From contig NZ_FO082820.1 in assembly GCF_000967425.1 (NCBI RefSeq), positions 3,228,501 to 3,292,500 on the forward strand: a stretch of DNA of 64,000 nucleotides, in the 5' to 3' direction. The translations under genes and the position numbers were made by a program. Source of the stretch: Pseudorhizobium banfieldiae. Its GTDB lineage: Bacteria; Pseudomonadota; Alphaproteobacteria; Rhizobiales; Rhizobiaceae. Positions 9,142-18,133 of this stretch are shown piece after piece; within the stretch, counting starts at the first letter, position 1; the number at the start of each line of letters is the position of its first letter. Below the pieces are notes generated by a model. The model searched no databases. It was given only the letters and a program-made list of their open reading frames with translations, and was not told where the DNA came from.

Positions 9142-10208
9142 TCGTAACAGGAGGAGCCGGCTTCATAGGTTCGGCGGTGGTGCGGCACCTCATTCAGGTC
9201 TGCGATACACACGTACTTGTGATCGACAAGCTGACATATGCCGGCAACCTCGCATCGCTTTCGGCCGTTGCGCATACGTCGCAGTTCAATTTCATCCGGG
9301 CCGATATTTGCGAGACTGAACGGGTCCTGAACGCCTTGGTGCAGTTCCGCCCTCAAGCCATTCTTCATCTCGCCGCTGAAAGCCATGTCGATCGGTCGAT
9401 AAACGGTGCTGCTGATTTTGTGCAGACCAACATCGTGGGCACGTTCAGCCTCCTGGAAGCGGCACGGCGGTATCGCGCTACCCTGGATGCGGACGCTGCA
9501 GATGCCTTTAGGTTCGTCCATGTCTCAACAGACGAGGTCTACGGCTCATTGAGCAACGAAGGCCTCTTCACCGAAGAAAGTTCATATGATCCGTCCTCGC
9601 CCTACTCGGCATCGAAAGCGGCGAGCGATCACTTGGCCTTTGCTTGGCATCGAACCTACGGGCTACCAGTCATCGTGACCAACTGCTCCAACAACTATGG
9701 GGCTTTCCAGTATCCAGAAAAGCTAATCCCTTTGATGATCCTCAATGCGGTTCAGGGCCGGGCGCTTCCAATCTACGGTAACGGATCGAATGTGCGCGAC
9801 TGGCTTCATGTCGATGATCACGCACGCGCGCTCGGCTTGATTGCCGCGCACGGACGTCCGGGGGCCCGATACAATGTCGGTGGTCGTAACGAGCGTTCCA
9901 ATCTGCAAGTGGTCAATCAAATATGCGCCATCATGGATGAACTCATGCCTATGGCGGCTCCGCATAGCCGCCTCATTCGGTTCGTTGAGGACCGGCCCGG
10001 GCACGATGCGCGCTACGCCATCGATGCATTCAAGCTCGAGCATGAGCTGGGATGGCAGGCCCAGGAAGACTTCGAGTCCGGCCTCTACAAGACGGTCAAG
10101 TGGTTCATGGACAACCCTTGGTGGTGGGGCCCCCTGAGCGAAAGGTTCGAACCACCCCTTCCTCGCCGCGTGGGCCAGTTCGTTGGAGGAAGCTTATGCG
10201 TGTCCTAG
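9132..10208 (+). CDS. rfbB: dTDP-glucose 4,6-dehydratase
   Basis: NAD-dependent extended SDR enzyme that converts dTDP-glucose to dTDP-4-keto-6-deoxyglucose. 358 residues. It has the Rossmann motif TGGAGFIGS at the N-terminus, [20 protein letters not shown], and the catalytic YxxxK in [10 protein letters not shown], all as in RmlB. The ATG at 9132 was chosen because it begins directly at the Rossmann strand (MRIVVTGG) and overlaps the rfbC end, as in many rfb operons. The stop overlaps the rfbD start by 13 bases. Confidence 0.97.
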   Translation: MRIVVTGGAGFIGSAVVRHLIQVCDTHVLVIDKLTYAGNLASLSAVAHTSQFNFIRADICETERVLNALVQFRPQAILHLAAESHVDRSINGAADFVQTNIVGTFSLLEAARRYRATLDADAADAFRFVHVSTDEVYGSLSNEGLFTEESSYDPSSPYSASKAASDHLAFAWHRTYGLPVIVTNCSNNYGAFQYPEKLIPLMILNAVQGRALPIYGNGSNVRDWLHVDDHARALGLIAAHGRPGARYNVGGRNERSNLQVVNQICAIMDELMPMAAPHSRLIRFVEDRPGHDARYAIDAFKLEHELGWQAQEDFESGLYKTVKWFMDNPWWWGPLSERFEPPLPRRVGQFVGGSLCVS

Positions 10209-11098
10209 TCACCGGAAACAACGGGCAACTGCTTCGGTGCCTGCGGCACCTTGCGCCGATTCACGGGCTGGATCTGATCTCTATCGGGCGACCCGAACTT
10301 GACCTTCTCAAGCCCGACTCGGTTATGACGGCGGTGCTTTGCAGGCAACCCGACCTCATAGTTTCCGCAGCGGCTTTCACCGCTGTCGACAAGGCTGAGG
10401 ATCTTCCGGATCTGGCCTATGCAACGAATGCGAAGGGCGCAGGCGCTGTCGCGGCGGCGGCCTCCGCGCTTAACATTCCGATAATCCATATATCATCCGA
10501 CTACGTCTTTTCCGGCTCCAAACCAGCACCCTACACCGAGGCGGACCAGACGGAGCCCTTGTCAGTCTATGGTGCGTCGAAGCTACTTGGGGAAGCCGAA
10601 GTTCGAGCGGCAACAGCCAATCATGTGATCATTCGAGCGGGCTGGCTCTACTCTCCCTTCGGGCAGAACTTCCTGAAGACGATGCTGGCGCTCGCAGCGA
10701 AGCAAGATACTGTTCGCGTCGTCGCCGATCAAAGAGGCCGACCCACCTCCGCGCTTGCTGCTGCGTCAGCCATCCTGGCACTCGCACATCGGCTCCTGCA
10801 GGATGGTCATCCGGAACTACGAGGCGTCTTTCATCTTGCGCCTGCCGGGGACGCCAGTTGGGCTGACTTCGCCGAGTTCATCTTTGGGGCTGTCGAGGCG
10901 GCCACCGCGCGACGCATCCGGATTGAACGAGTGTCATCGAGGGAATACCCGACCGCCGCTATGAGGCCGCAGAATTCATGTCTCGACGCCACGAAGATCA
11001 AGGAACGATATGGGATCACTATGCCTCACTGGCAGACTTCAGCGAGGGACATAGTGGAGATCTGTCTTCAACTCCCGGCGAAGGAAACTGCGCAATGA
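10196..11098 (+). CDS. rfbD: dTDP-4-dehydrorhamnose reductase
   Basis: Reduces dTDP-4-keto-L-rhamnose to dTDP-L-rhamnose, the last step of the pathway. 300 residues, the usual RmlD length. It starts [14 protein letters not shown] with the NADPH-binding pattern and has [10 protein letters not shown] and a YGASKLLGE segment carrying the catalytic Tyr and Lys. GGAGG lies a few bases before the ATG, inside the end of rfbB. The stop overlaps the rfbA start in an ATGA arrangement, suggesting translational coupling. Confidence 0.97.
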   Translation: MRVLVTGNNGQLLRCLRHLAPIHGLDLISIGRPELDLLKPDSVMTAVLCRQPDLIVSAAAFTAVDKAEDLPDLAYATNAKGAGAVAAAASALNIPIIHISSDYVFSGSKPAPYTEADQTEPLSVYGASKLLGEAEVRAATANHVIIRAGWLYSPFGQNFLKTMLALAAKQDTVRVVADQRGRPTSALAAASAILALAHRLLQDGHPELRGVFHLAPAGDASWADFAEFIFGAVEAATARRIRIERVSSREYPTAAMRPQNSCLDATKIKERYGITMPHWQTSARDIVEICLQLPAKETAQ

Positions 11099-12042
11099 AA
11101 GGTATTATTCTTGCCGGGGGATCAGGGACCCGGCTTTATCCTATTACACAAGCCATCTCCAAGCAGTTGATGCCGGTCTACGACAAACCGATGATCTATT
11201 ACCCGCTGACAACTTTGATGCTGGCTGGCATCCACGACATTCTTCTAATCACCACGCCGCAGGACCTAGGCGGTTTTCAGCGCCTACTGTCCGATGGGAC
11301 ACAGTGGGGAATCACCCTCACATATGCTGTTCAACCCAGGCCTGAAGGGCTTGCGCAATCGTTCATTATCGGAGCGGATCATGTTGCTGGAAACCGGTCG
11401 GCCTTGATCCTGGGGGATAACATTTTCTTTGGCCACGGGCTCCCCGAATTGTTGGCTACCGCAGCTCATTCAACGGGCGGTGCGACTGTCTTTGCCTATC
11501 AGGTGAGCGATCCTGAACGCTATGGTGTGGTCGAGTTTGACAGGTCGATGCGGGCACTCTCGATTGAGGAAAAGCCGCAGAGACCACGTTCCAACTGGGC
11601 CGTAACCGGCCTGTACTTCTACGACGAAACGGTGGTCGATCTTGCCGCCGATCTCGTTCCCTCCGCACGAGGGGAGCTGGAGATCACCGATCTCAACAAT
11701 CTCTACCTTCAACAGGGAAACCTGCATGTTGAACGTATGGGACGCGGCTATGCCTGGCTAGACACGGGAACGCCCGATAGTCTTCTCGAGGCGGCGGAGT
11801 TCGTTGCGACGCTCGAACGCCGCCAAGGCTTCAAGATAGCCTGTCCTGAGGAAATCGCCTTGAGAAGAGGCTTGATAAATGAGCGGCAATTCGAACGGTG
11901 TGCAGCAGCTCAGGCCAAGAGCGCCTACGGTCGTTATCTGATACGATTACTGGAGCTGGAAAGCGATCAATCTCGTCAGACAGCCGTCGACAAAGTCACC
12001 AGAACATCGATGGTGGAAACACAGCTGGCCCCGGTGAACTGA
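11095..12042 (+). CDS. rfbA: Glucose-1-phosphate thymidylyltransferase
   Basis: Makes dTDP-glucose from glucose-1-phosphate and dTTP, the first step of the dTDP-rhamnose pathway. 315 residues with the nucleotidyltransferase signature [13 protein letters not shown] at the N-terminus, then [24 protein letters not shown] and [13 protein letters not shown]. It is the last gene of rfbCBDA and starts inside the rfbD stop (ATGA). The C-terminal tail after about residue 290 is more diverged than in enteric enzymes. Two hairpins lie about 190 bases downstream. Confidence 0.97.
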   Translation: MKGIILAGGSGTRLYPITQAISKQLMPVYDKPMIYYPLTTLMLAGIHDILLITTPQDLGGFQRLLSDGTQWGITLTYAVQPRPEGLAQSFIIGADHVAGNRSALILGDNIFFGHGLPELLATAAHSTGGATVFAYQVSDPERYGVVEFDRSMRALSIEEKPQRPRSNWAVTGLYFYDETVVDLAADLVPSARGELEITDLNNLYLQQGNLHVERMGRGYAWLDTGTPDSLLEAAEFVATLERRQGFKIACPEEIALRRGLINERQFERCAAAQAKSAYGRYLIRLLELESDQSRQTAVDKVTRTSMVETQLAPVN

Positions 12043-12230
12043 CGCCGGAAATTAGGCAACCCAAGGAAATGTAAACCTTTTGAAGGTGTGTATGTCACCT
12101 GATTTATACCCTGCCGCCTCCGAAGGCGGGCGATGCATCGCCTCGAATCTCGCGCTACCCTGAAAATGCAGTGAGTTTACGACTGACGCTAGCTCTGGCC
12201 TGCTCGGAGCAATAGCTGCAGCCCAAAAAT

Positions 12231-12260
12231 GCATGTCTGACCTGACCGGGCCAGACATGC
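12231..12260. repeat. Inverted repeat (hairpin 1)
   Basis: A 9-bp perfect stem, GCATGTCTG with its complement, and a 12-base loop in the gap between convergent rfbA and a glycosyltransferase gene. It is directly followed by a second hairpin. No T-run follows on either strand. Confidence 0.55.
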
Positions 12261-12261
12261 A

Positions 12262-12298
12262 GGCGAGCCCCCGCCCCCCCCAACCCTGGGGGCTCGCC
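12262..12298. terminator. GC-rich hairpin 2, possible bidirectional terminator
   Basis: An 11-bp perfect stem, GGCGAGCCCCC with its complement, and a C-rich 15-base loop. It sits between two convergent genes, where a terminator is expected, but lacks the T-run of a standard intrinsic terminator. Confidence 0.45.
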
Positions 12299-12362
12299 CC
12301 CTACACCTCATCCAAGAATTTCGTAGGATTACTGCTTTGATCTTTCAAGGCGAGCCAGTAAC

Positions 12363-13535
12363 TCATCTAGCCAGGTCTGCCAGATGCTCCATCCTCGACC
12401 GAAACTGGGAGGCAAAGTTGTGGCGTTTCGCAAACGCTAGGCCTCTTCGTGCTGCCTCCACGACGGCCCACCGTCTGTTGTTTAAGTCTAAGATCATTTC
12501 AGCCATGGCGGCCGGCGTTGCGGGCGACACCGCAAATCCCCCTCCCGATGCCTCAGATAAAGAGCGCCACATTCGGTTGCAATGGCCGACGACAGGCACG
12601 CCGCAGGCCAGGCTTTCAAGGTAGGTGCACGAAGGATCAGATTGGAGATGTGCACTCACGAAGAGATCATAGCTGCGGCGCATGGTAGGAACCAACTCGC
12701 GAACGTAATCTACCGATGTATGAAGACGTACAGCATCGCTGAGGTGATGTGACCTGATTGCGTCTGAGATCAGTCCTGCTAGGCTCCCCGCCCCATAAAT
12801 GTCGAATGTGAAGTTGAGACCAGCCTTCTTGAGGCGCTGAGCTATGGGAACGAGTTGATGAGCGCCTTTCATTGGCTCAAGACGGCCAGAGTGGACAAGC
12901 CGCAAGCTCTTCCCCGACAACAACCATCGCTCCCGGGCGTACATTTCCTCCTCTGTCGCCATCATTTCAGGGAGGGCACGACTGTCCAAATACAGCATGC
13001 TGCGCGCGTTCAGCGACCCATAGACCTCGTGAGCCGGATACCCGTTGCACTGCAGACCTGCCGCATGCCGGAAGGCGCTCCGACGACGCATCTCCGTCTT
13101 GGCTATACGAAGCGCACGAACGGCCTTTCTCATCGAACCGATCGACTCAAGCTGGTTTATCCGCTGGCGCGTTTGATGCGTATACTCGATTCCATAAGCG
13201 AGACGGCATCGGGACAGCGCGATGGAAGTGGGCGACAGCAGGTCGGCAGTACTGTCTCCCGAAAGCAATGCAACATCGAAATTGGCCAGACAGGTATCGG
13301 TCACCCGGTGGTTAGGCTCCAGCAAAGACAGGTCGAAGCCGAGGGCGTCGGACTTGAACGCCTGTCCAAAAGGTATTTCCCGAGCGCCCCGCCGCAAGAA
13401 ACATCGCAGGGGCCCGTTCCAGTATTCGAGATGTGCCTCGATTCCACGCACGAACTTCTTGTCCAGAACGACTTTGTTCCCAGGGAGTTCGATGACGGGA
13501 GCGGTAACGAATAATGCCAGTCGATGTGATGCCAC
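12363..13535 (-). CDS. Glycosyltransferase, family 4-like
   Basis: Predicted GT-B sugar transferase for the polysaccharide; donor and acceptor unknown. 390 residues. The C-terminal half is typical: LRLVHSGRLEPMKGAHQLV near 210-230, FDIYGAGS, and CTYLESLACGVPVVGH. In the last motif only one of the usual two glutamates of the E-x7-E element is clear. The N-terminal half has RRSAFRHAAGLQCNG before the linker. The start is a GTG with AGGAGA about 10 bases upstream. The gene is convergent with rfbA and divergent from a DUF982 gene. Confidence 0.88.
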   Translation of the reverse strand: MASHRLALFVTAPVIELPGNKVVLDKKFVRGIEAHLEYWNGPLRCFLRRGAREIPFGQAFKSDALGFDLSLLEPNHRVTDTCLANFDVALLSGDSTADLLSPTSIALSRCRLAYGIEYTHQTRQRINQLESIGSMRKAVRALRIAKTEMRRRSAFRHAAGLQCNGYPAHEVYGSLNARSMLYLDSRALPEMMATEEEMYARERWLLSGKSLRLVHSGRLEPMKGAHQLVPIAQRLKKAGLNFTFDIYGAGSLAGLISDAIRSHHLSDAVRLHTSVDYVRELVPTMRRSYDLFVSAHLQSDPSCTYLESLACGVPVVGHCNRMWRSLSEASGGGFAVSPATPAAMAEMILDLNNRRWAVVEAARRGLAFAKRHNFASQFRSRMEHLADLAR

Positions 13536-13770
13536 GGATAGTCTCTCTCCTGCAGATCAAGAACAACTTTCACCTGTGGATGGCAGCCGGGGCAAATCCT
13601 TCCTTCGAATGAGATCCGCAATCGGAAGTATTGTACCTCCGGCGATCACGACAGCCTGATGGGGTGGCAGAGGAACCCTGACATCAGCACGATTAGGTAT
13701 GCTGCACTGATCGCTTCTAGGAGGCAGCGATGGCATAATTGAAGCCATTTTCTTGTCGGGGGGGCAGAAA

Positions 13771-14031
13771 ATGATCTCGTCATCAGCTCGTGAAGACATA
13801 GTCCAGTGGCGGGTACCGGTTGCAATAAGGATTGGCTACGGTCCGATCGAACTGGTGCAAGGACCTGCGGAGGCCTGTCGGTACCTTGCTGACCGCTGGC
13901 CCTTCGTCGGTGGCACCTACCACGACCTTGCCGAAAGCAGGTGCCGCGCAGCGATGTACCGGCGAGCCAGTGTTGAAGAAGCGCGAAACATCTTTATATC
14001 AGCGGCTCAGGAAGCTTGCTTGCTGGATTGA
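13771..14031 (+). CDS. DUF982 domain protein
   Basis: 86 residues. The core matches the rhizobial DUF982 pattern: a GPAEACRYLADRWPFVGGT segment, a central helix with Cys and Ala, and a closing ASVEEARNIFISAAQEA helix. Function is unknown for the family. The ATG at 13771 follows a G-run; a TTG 18 bases upstream is also possible. A second DUF982 gene lies at 55189, so the family brackets the polysaccharide locus. Confidence 0.85.
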   Translation: MISSSAREDIVQWRVPVAIRIGYGPIELVQGPAEACRYLADRWPFVGGTYHDLAESRCRAAMYRRASVEEARNIFISAAQEACLLD

Positions 14032-14642
14032 CCTACAGAGTGGCTCTTTCTGCGGCGCCGGCCCATTGACACTTGCCGAGCCCGCAGGGCCGCTTCGCGC
14101 TTTCGGGCCCTTGCTCGCCTTCATAAGAAGAGCCCGGCGACGTCTCATCTACGCGTCCCCGGGCCCGTTCTTCCCCCAACCTTGAGATTTCATGATGCAT
14201 CAGATGCGCTGTTGGCTCAAGGCATCGAAGAGGGTATGGGCCTCGGCTGTTTGGCTTAGGGCGAAGATTTTTACCTCACTTTGTTGAATGTGGTTAAGCC
14301 GCTCATGCCTCTCGGATCGCGTGTCTTAGAAAGGCCGCCCTGTGGGCTGCGCTCCCTTCGCGGTCGAAAAGTCTTGTGAGGGAACCGGTTGGCCGACCAT
14401 CCTCGGCCCGTCGTAGTGTTTGATCCAGAGTGGCTGCGATATGAGCTCGGCCTTGCCGGATCACCTTTGGAAAGCTGCCTATGTCGCCGCTGCCCTGACG
14501 GCAGCGCGATGTGGAGTAAGAGCAATAATGTCAACAACCGCACCGCTGGATGCCGCAGCATCAAACCAAGTTGCTGGGGAGATCTTCCTGCGCCCATCTC
14601 CTCCTCCTGCCTGCCGCAAGGACGGCAGTGCCTAGCAACAGC
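14032..14642. other. Region without a convincing gene
   Basis: About 610 bases between the DUF982 gene and the Cas2/SinR-like gene. Short open frames exist on both strands, but none has family-like sequence or a good ribosome site. It may be decayed sequence. Confidence 0.4.
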
Positions 14643-14921
14643 TCACGGGGCAGAAAGGGGACCGGCTTCCTCCAGCCAGCGGCGAGAAGGCGCCATGTTG
14701 AAAGTCGCCCACTCGTCGTTGAGTGCTGCCACGAACAAGCGGTCATTTTGATCGAGATCAGTCTGCAGGTGGTCACGCAAGGCGTCAGCCCCACTATCAT
14801 ATCTCACCAACCATACCGATCCTTGAGCCTGCAAGGCATGCAGCGCAAACAATTTCTTTCGAAGTACACTATAGTTAGTTCCTAATCGATCGAGATCTAC
14901 CGTGACAACATAAACAGACAT
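14643..14921 (-). CDS. Cas2/SinR-like small ferredoxin-fold protein
   Basis: 92 residues beginning MSVYVVTVDLDRLGTNYSVL, followed by a helix, the strand GSVWLVRYDSGADALRDHL, and DLDQNDRLFVAALNDEWATF. This beta-alpha-beta-beta-alpha-beta order and the YVVTVDL and WLVRYDS strands match the SinR branch of the Cas2/VapD-like fold. No cas1, other cas gene or CRISPR array is in the window, so it is not evidence of CRISPR immunity. The ATG at 14921 has GGGGGA five bases upstream; an upstream in-frame start at 14960 is less likely. Activity is unknown. Confidence 0.65.
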   Translation of the reverse strand: MSVYVVTVDLDRLGTNYSVLRKKLFALHALQAQGSVWLVRYDSGADALRDHLQTDLDQNDRLFVAALNDEWATFNMAPSRRWLEEAGPLSAP

Positions 14922-15517
14922 GCGTCCCCCATTCCGCCACAACCAGAACTGAGTCTTCAATTAGCTGACAGGCTTCAGTTCTCGACAATGAAATGAATAG
15001 TTTTAACGTACCTTACCCATCCATATATTACCCGTTTCCTACAGAAACAGCTTCGTTTAACGGGCAAATTGGCCGTATCAAATCGGATCCCCCCCTACCT
15101 ATTTAAGATGTACTGGTATTCGCAACACGCGTCCGAAGAGATAGGAAGGCATACTCCGCATGCACGACTGTCGACCAAGCCTAGCGTGCCCCGAGATTTC
15201 CCCGGATCGATTACATGGACGAAGGGCTGCAACTCGTTCCAAGATTCGGGACGAGGCGTGTCTGCAATAGCCAGAGACGGTGTCCCTCGGTCTTTGCCGA
15301 AACCTTTGCTGCAGCTGGTACTTAGAAGCCGCCGCGACGGCAGGAGCCTTAAATCGCTCGAGCCTGGCGGCGGTCGGTTATGGGTGACCGGGGGCGCGGC
15401 GCCGACGTAGAACTGAGAGACTGTAATGTGACCAATTTTCAAGCGGTTCTATGGTCGAGGCCCATAGCGTATCGGATTAGTCATCCGGCGAACGGATGCC
15501 TTCGGACAAAATGAAAG
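14922..15517. other. Region without a convincing gene
   Basis: About 600 bases, with a relatively AT-rich first part (14960-15060) that could hold a promoter for the Cas2/SinR-like gene. Overlapping open frames on both strands (about 113-115 codons) look random in composition. Confidence 0.4.
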
Positions 15518-15542
15518 CGCCACCCGCTATTCACGAGTGGCG
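15518..15542 (-). terminator. Probable intrinsic terminator of the LuxR-type gene
   Basis: A 9-bp stem with one G-T pair and a 7-base loop, followed on the minus strand by the T-rich stretch CTTTCATTTT. It lies 28 bases after the stop of the regulator gene. Confidence 0.55.
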
Positions 15543-15569
15543 ACATCGGTTCACTTGTTTTGCCATGTC

Positions 15570-16349
15570 TCAGTGCCGCTGCCTCCCGTCCGCAAAGATA
15601 TCGTTGAGCTTGTAAGCAACCTCCGTCCGGTTGGTTGCTTTGAGTTTTTTCATGATATTGCGGATATGGACTTTAACCGTGCTTTCGCGGAGGTTGAGTT
15701 CATAAGCAATGATCTTGTTAGCCTTGCCTCTCCTCAAAGCCTCGACCACCGCCTCTTGACGCGGAGTAAACATCCCAGACAGAGGACGGCGGCCCGTCGA
15801 TGGAGGCTCCGGAACCAGGTGGCTCATTGCTTGTATTGTGCTGGCCGGAACGAAGATGCCGCCCGCCATGGCCAATGACAATGCTTCGATGCAAACAGCA
15901 ACCCCGACTGATGACGGAATGAAGCCGCGGGCCCCATATTCCAACATCTTCAGCACCTGAGGCAGGTCATCGTTGTCGGACAGAACGACAATGGGGATTG
16001 ACCCCATCTCGCTCATCAACCGCTCCATCTCCGCACCCATCGTCTCATCGTCTGCGCGCCTTCCGCCAACATTGAAAAGGATGGCTTGAATCGGAGGATG
16101 GACGTCTTTCTCCTTCTTCCATTCATCAATGGAGCCGACGGCAAGGACCTCCTTCTGGATTCCCCGGCTGATCAAGGCCTTTGCAAGGCACTCCCGGTCA
16201 AGGACCCGCCCGTCCAGAACAAGAAGGCAGCCATCACCGGCGGCTGTCGGCACGGCGCTGCTCTCTCGGCCTCGCTGCGAGACATCCTTGGGCGTAGGTA
16301 CCCTTCTAACGAAGGCTGATGCTTCATGTACACTTGCTGCCGAGTCCAT
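15570..16349 (-). CDS. LuxR/NarL-type regulator with degenerate receiver domain
   Basis: 259 residues. Residues 1-40 are a disordered leader, 41-165 a receiver-like domain, and 194-250 a LuxR helix-turn-helix (FTPRQEAVVEALRRGKANKI, then ESTVKVHIRNIMKKL). In the receiver, the usual phosphoacceptor Asp appears to be Asn93 (AILFNVGG) and the conserved Lys appears to be Ser146 (GFIPSS). Phosphorylation control is therefore unlikely. Position inside the locus suggests it controls polysaccharide genes. GGAG lies just before the ATG. Confidence 0.9.
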   Translation of the reverse strand: MDSAASVHEASAFVRRVPTPKDVSQRGRESSAVPTAAGDGCLLVLDGRVLDRECLAKALISRGIQKEVLAVGSIDEWKKEKDVHPPIQAILFNVGGRRADDETMGAEMERLMSEMGSIPIVVLSDNDDLPQVLKMLEYGARGFIPSSVGVAVCIEALSLAMAGGIFVPASTIQAMSHLVPEPPSTGRRPLSGMFTPRQEAVVEALRRGKANKIIAYELNLRESTVKVHIRNIMKKLKATNRTEVAYKLNDIFADGRQRH

Positions 16350-16449
16350 GGTCTCCCCCTTTCGACAGTTACGCCATACCTATCTGGCTTACAGTGTTCT
16401 TCCTATGTCGCCGACTCTATCTGTTCCCGCACGATCCGGCACAAATAGA

Positions 16450-18033
16450 CTATTTGCTTACTACTTTGGGATGATTTTGTCTACGGTTATTAAGGAATTG
16501 GTAATATTTGCTCTTCGTCAACTTTGTCGTCATTAGCGCCTGCTCTGAGTGGATGGAGAACAGCGGTTTGCTGCGATCGCCGCAGACCCAGTTGTAAATA
16601 GCTAGGATCTGCTCAGCCTTGGCATCCCACGTAAAATAGGCGCGGGCGCGCGCGCCCGCTTCACGGCTCATCGCAGATATCGCGGCTCGGTCGGCCATGA
16701 GCCCTTCAAGTGCGGCGGTGAAGCCGGCACCCAAACTCTGGCGGTCCCTGAAATCGATTGCAAGGCCGCTTCCGGCATCAATCAGCTCCGGCGGTCCTCC
16801 GTAGTTCGCGACGAGCGGAACGAGCCCGAGTGCCATTGCTTCGATGACCACTCCGCCTCCGAACTCCCGCACACTCGGCAAGGCCAGAAGATCGCAGTCG
16901 GATAGTTCCATCGCGAGTTTTTCCTGGGCAACCCAGCCGGCGAAGCGCACCTGACTTTCAAGCTTCAGAACCCGTACTAGCGCCTCGAGTTCGGGCCGTT
17001 GGGGTCCATCCCCGACAATGGTCACGTCGACATCTGCCCGCGCCTCGAGCGAAGAAATCGCCTGCAGCAGGATATCAGCCCCTTTGTACGGAACCAGTCT
17101 CCCGACGAACGCAACTCGCAGGCGATCATGGCGAAGCGGTCGTTGTGTGAATGGAAAGCGCGCTGGATCTATAGCATTTTCAGCCAACAGAAAGCTCTTG
17201 TCGGAGCATGCTGTCGGTAACTCGGCCAAGGTGGCACGCGAGCCTGCGATCACTGCCGATGCCTTTGCACGAGTTGCCCGGTAGCCAGGCAAGAGCCGAT
17301 GGAGCCCTCTCGCGAACGAAAGCCAATCCCCTTCTCTGCTGCGCACCTCGGAGAAGCCTCGTGGCCATGCAATGCCGCCGTTCAGGGGGCCTATCACGAA
17401 TGGTACGTTGATCTTCGAGAGTTTGCGGGCCAACAAGCTCTGGCTGGTCGGACTTAGCGGCGTGATGCGATGCACCAGAGCGAACTCGCCGGCTCGAATC
17501 CTGTCCTTGAGCTTTCGCCACAGCTCTCGTTCAAAGCTGTAGTAGGCCAAGGACGATAGCGCCGTCACCAGCGTCCATGCTTTATTGTCACCGCCCCGTA
17601 GGATCTCGCCGATCCCATGAAAGAGCCTAGCCGTCGTTTCATTGTCGACGGCGATGAAATCCTCGCCCTCAATAAGACCTTCGCGGAGGAAGGCAGATCT
17701 ATTCCTCACCTGCGTGACGATCAGGGCGTCGACACGTTGCGCTATCGCCCGTGAGAGGTTCCATCCAACGAGGGGCACACTTGGCCAGTCGGGATTGGCG
17801 GCCTCGGCGATGAGAAGAACCCGGCGACGATGGTCAGGCATGGCTTTGCCGTCACCACTTGCCAACACGGCTCCCGCTGTTGGCGCTCGAATTGCGCAAG
17901 TCATTTCTGCAGCGTTCATCATCGCGAGCCGACCGGTCCCCGCAGTCCGCGCTGGCGAAATGCGGCCTCTTCTCAGAATCTTGACCAAAAGGATGAATCG
18001 CTTGACGTCCGCGAATTCGGCGTCGCTACGCAT
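16450..18033 (-). CDS. Glycosyltransferase family 4
   Basis: GT-B sugar transferase, donor unknown. The catalytic half has LRVAFVGRLVPYKGADILL, VTIVGDGPQRPELEAL and the E-x7-E region EFGGGVVIEAMALGLVPL. The N-terminal half ends with FVIGPLNGGIAWPRGFSE. The open frame is 527 codons, longer than usual. The true start may be the ATG at 17841 (MPDHRRRVLL), which begins at the first Rossmann strand; 18033 and 17922 are alternatives without a clear ribosome site. The C-terminal 30 residues are Lys/Asn-rich and unlike the family. Confidence 0.88.
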   Translation of the reverse strand: MRSDAEFADVKRFILLVKILRRGRISPARTAGTGRLAMMNAAEMTCAIRAPTAGAVLASGDGKAMPDHRRRVLLIAEAANPDWPSVPLVGWNLSRAIAQRVDALIVTQVRNRSAFLREGLIEGEDFIAVDNETTARLFHGIGEILRGGDNKAWTLVTALSSLAYYSFERELWRKLKDRIRAGEFALVHRITPLSPTSQSLLARKLSKINVPFVIGPLNGGIAWPRGFSEVRSREGDWLSFARGLHRLLPGYRATRAKASAVIAGSRATLAELPTACSDKSFLLAENAIDPARFPFTQRPLRHDRLRVAFVGRLVPYKGADILLQAISSLEARADVDVTIVGDGPQRPELEALVRVLKLESQVRFAGWVAQEKLAMELSDCDLLALPSVREFGGGVVIEAMALGLVPLVANYGGPPELIDAGSGLAIDFRDRQSLGAGFTAALEGLMADRAAISAMSREAGARARAYFTWDAKAEQILAIYNWVCGDRSKPLFSIHSEQALMTTKLTKSKYYQFLNNRRQNHPKVVSK

Positions 18034-18133
18034 CCCCCAACCAGAGAAATCCTACGGTGCTCGTACAGGGTAGAGCAATCCACTAGATGCGCTAAGGATC
18101 TCCGCCCATCGGAGTAGTTAAGCTACTACCGAA

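Noticed and set aside
14271..14751. Possible decayed insertion sequence
   Set aside because: No terminal repeats, target duplication or transposase-like residues could be found.
14643..14921. CRISPR-associated Cas2
   Set aside because: The fold is similar, but no cas1, other cas gene or repeat-spacer array exists in the window.
15069..15442. Overlapping open frames of 113 and 115 codons on opposite strands
   Set aside because: No ribosome site, no recognisable sequence, and composition like random translation.
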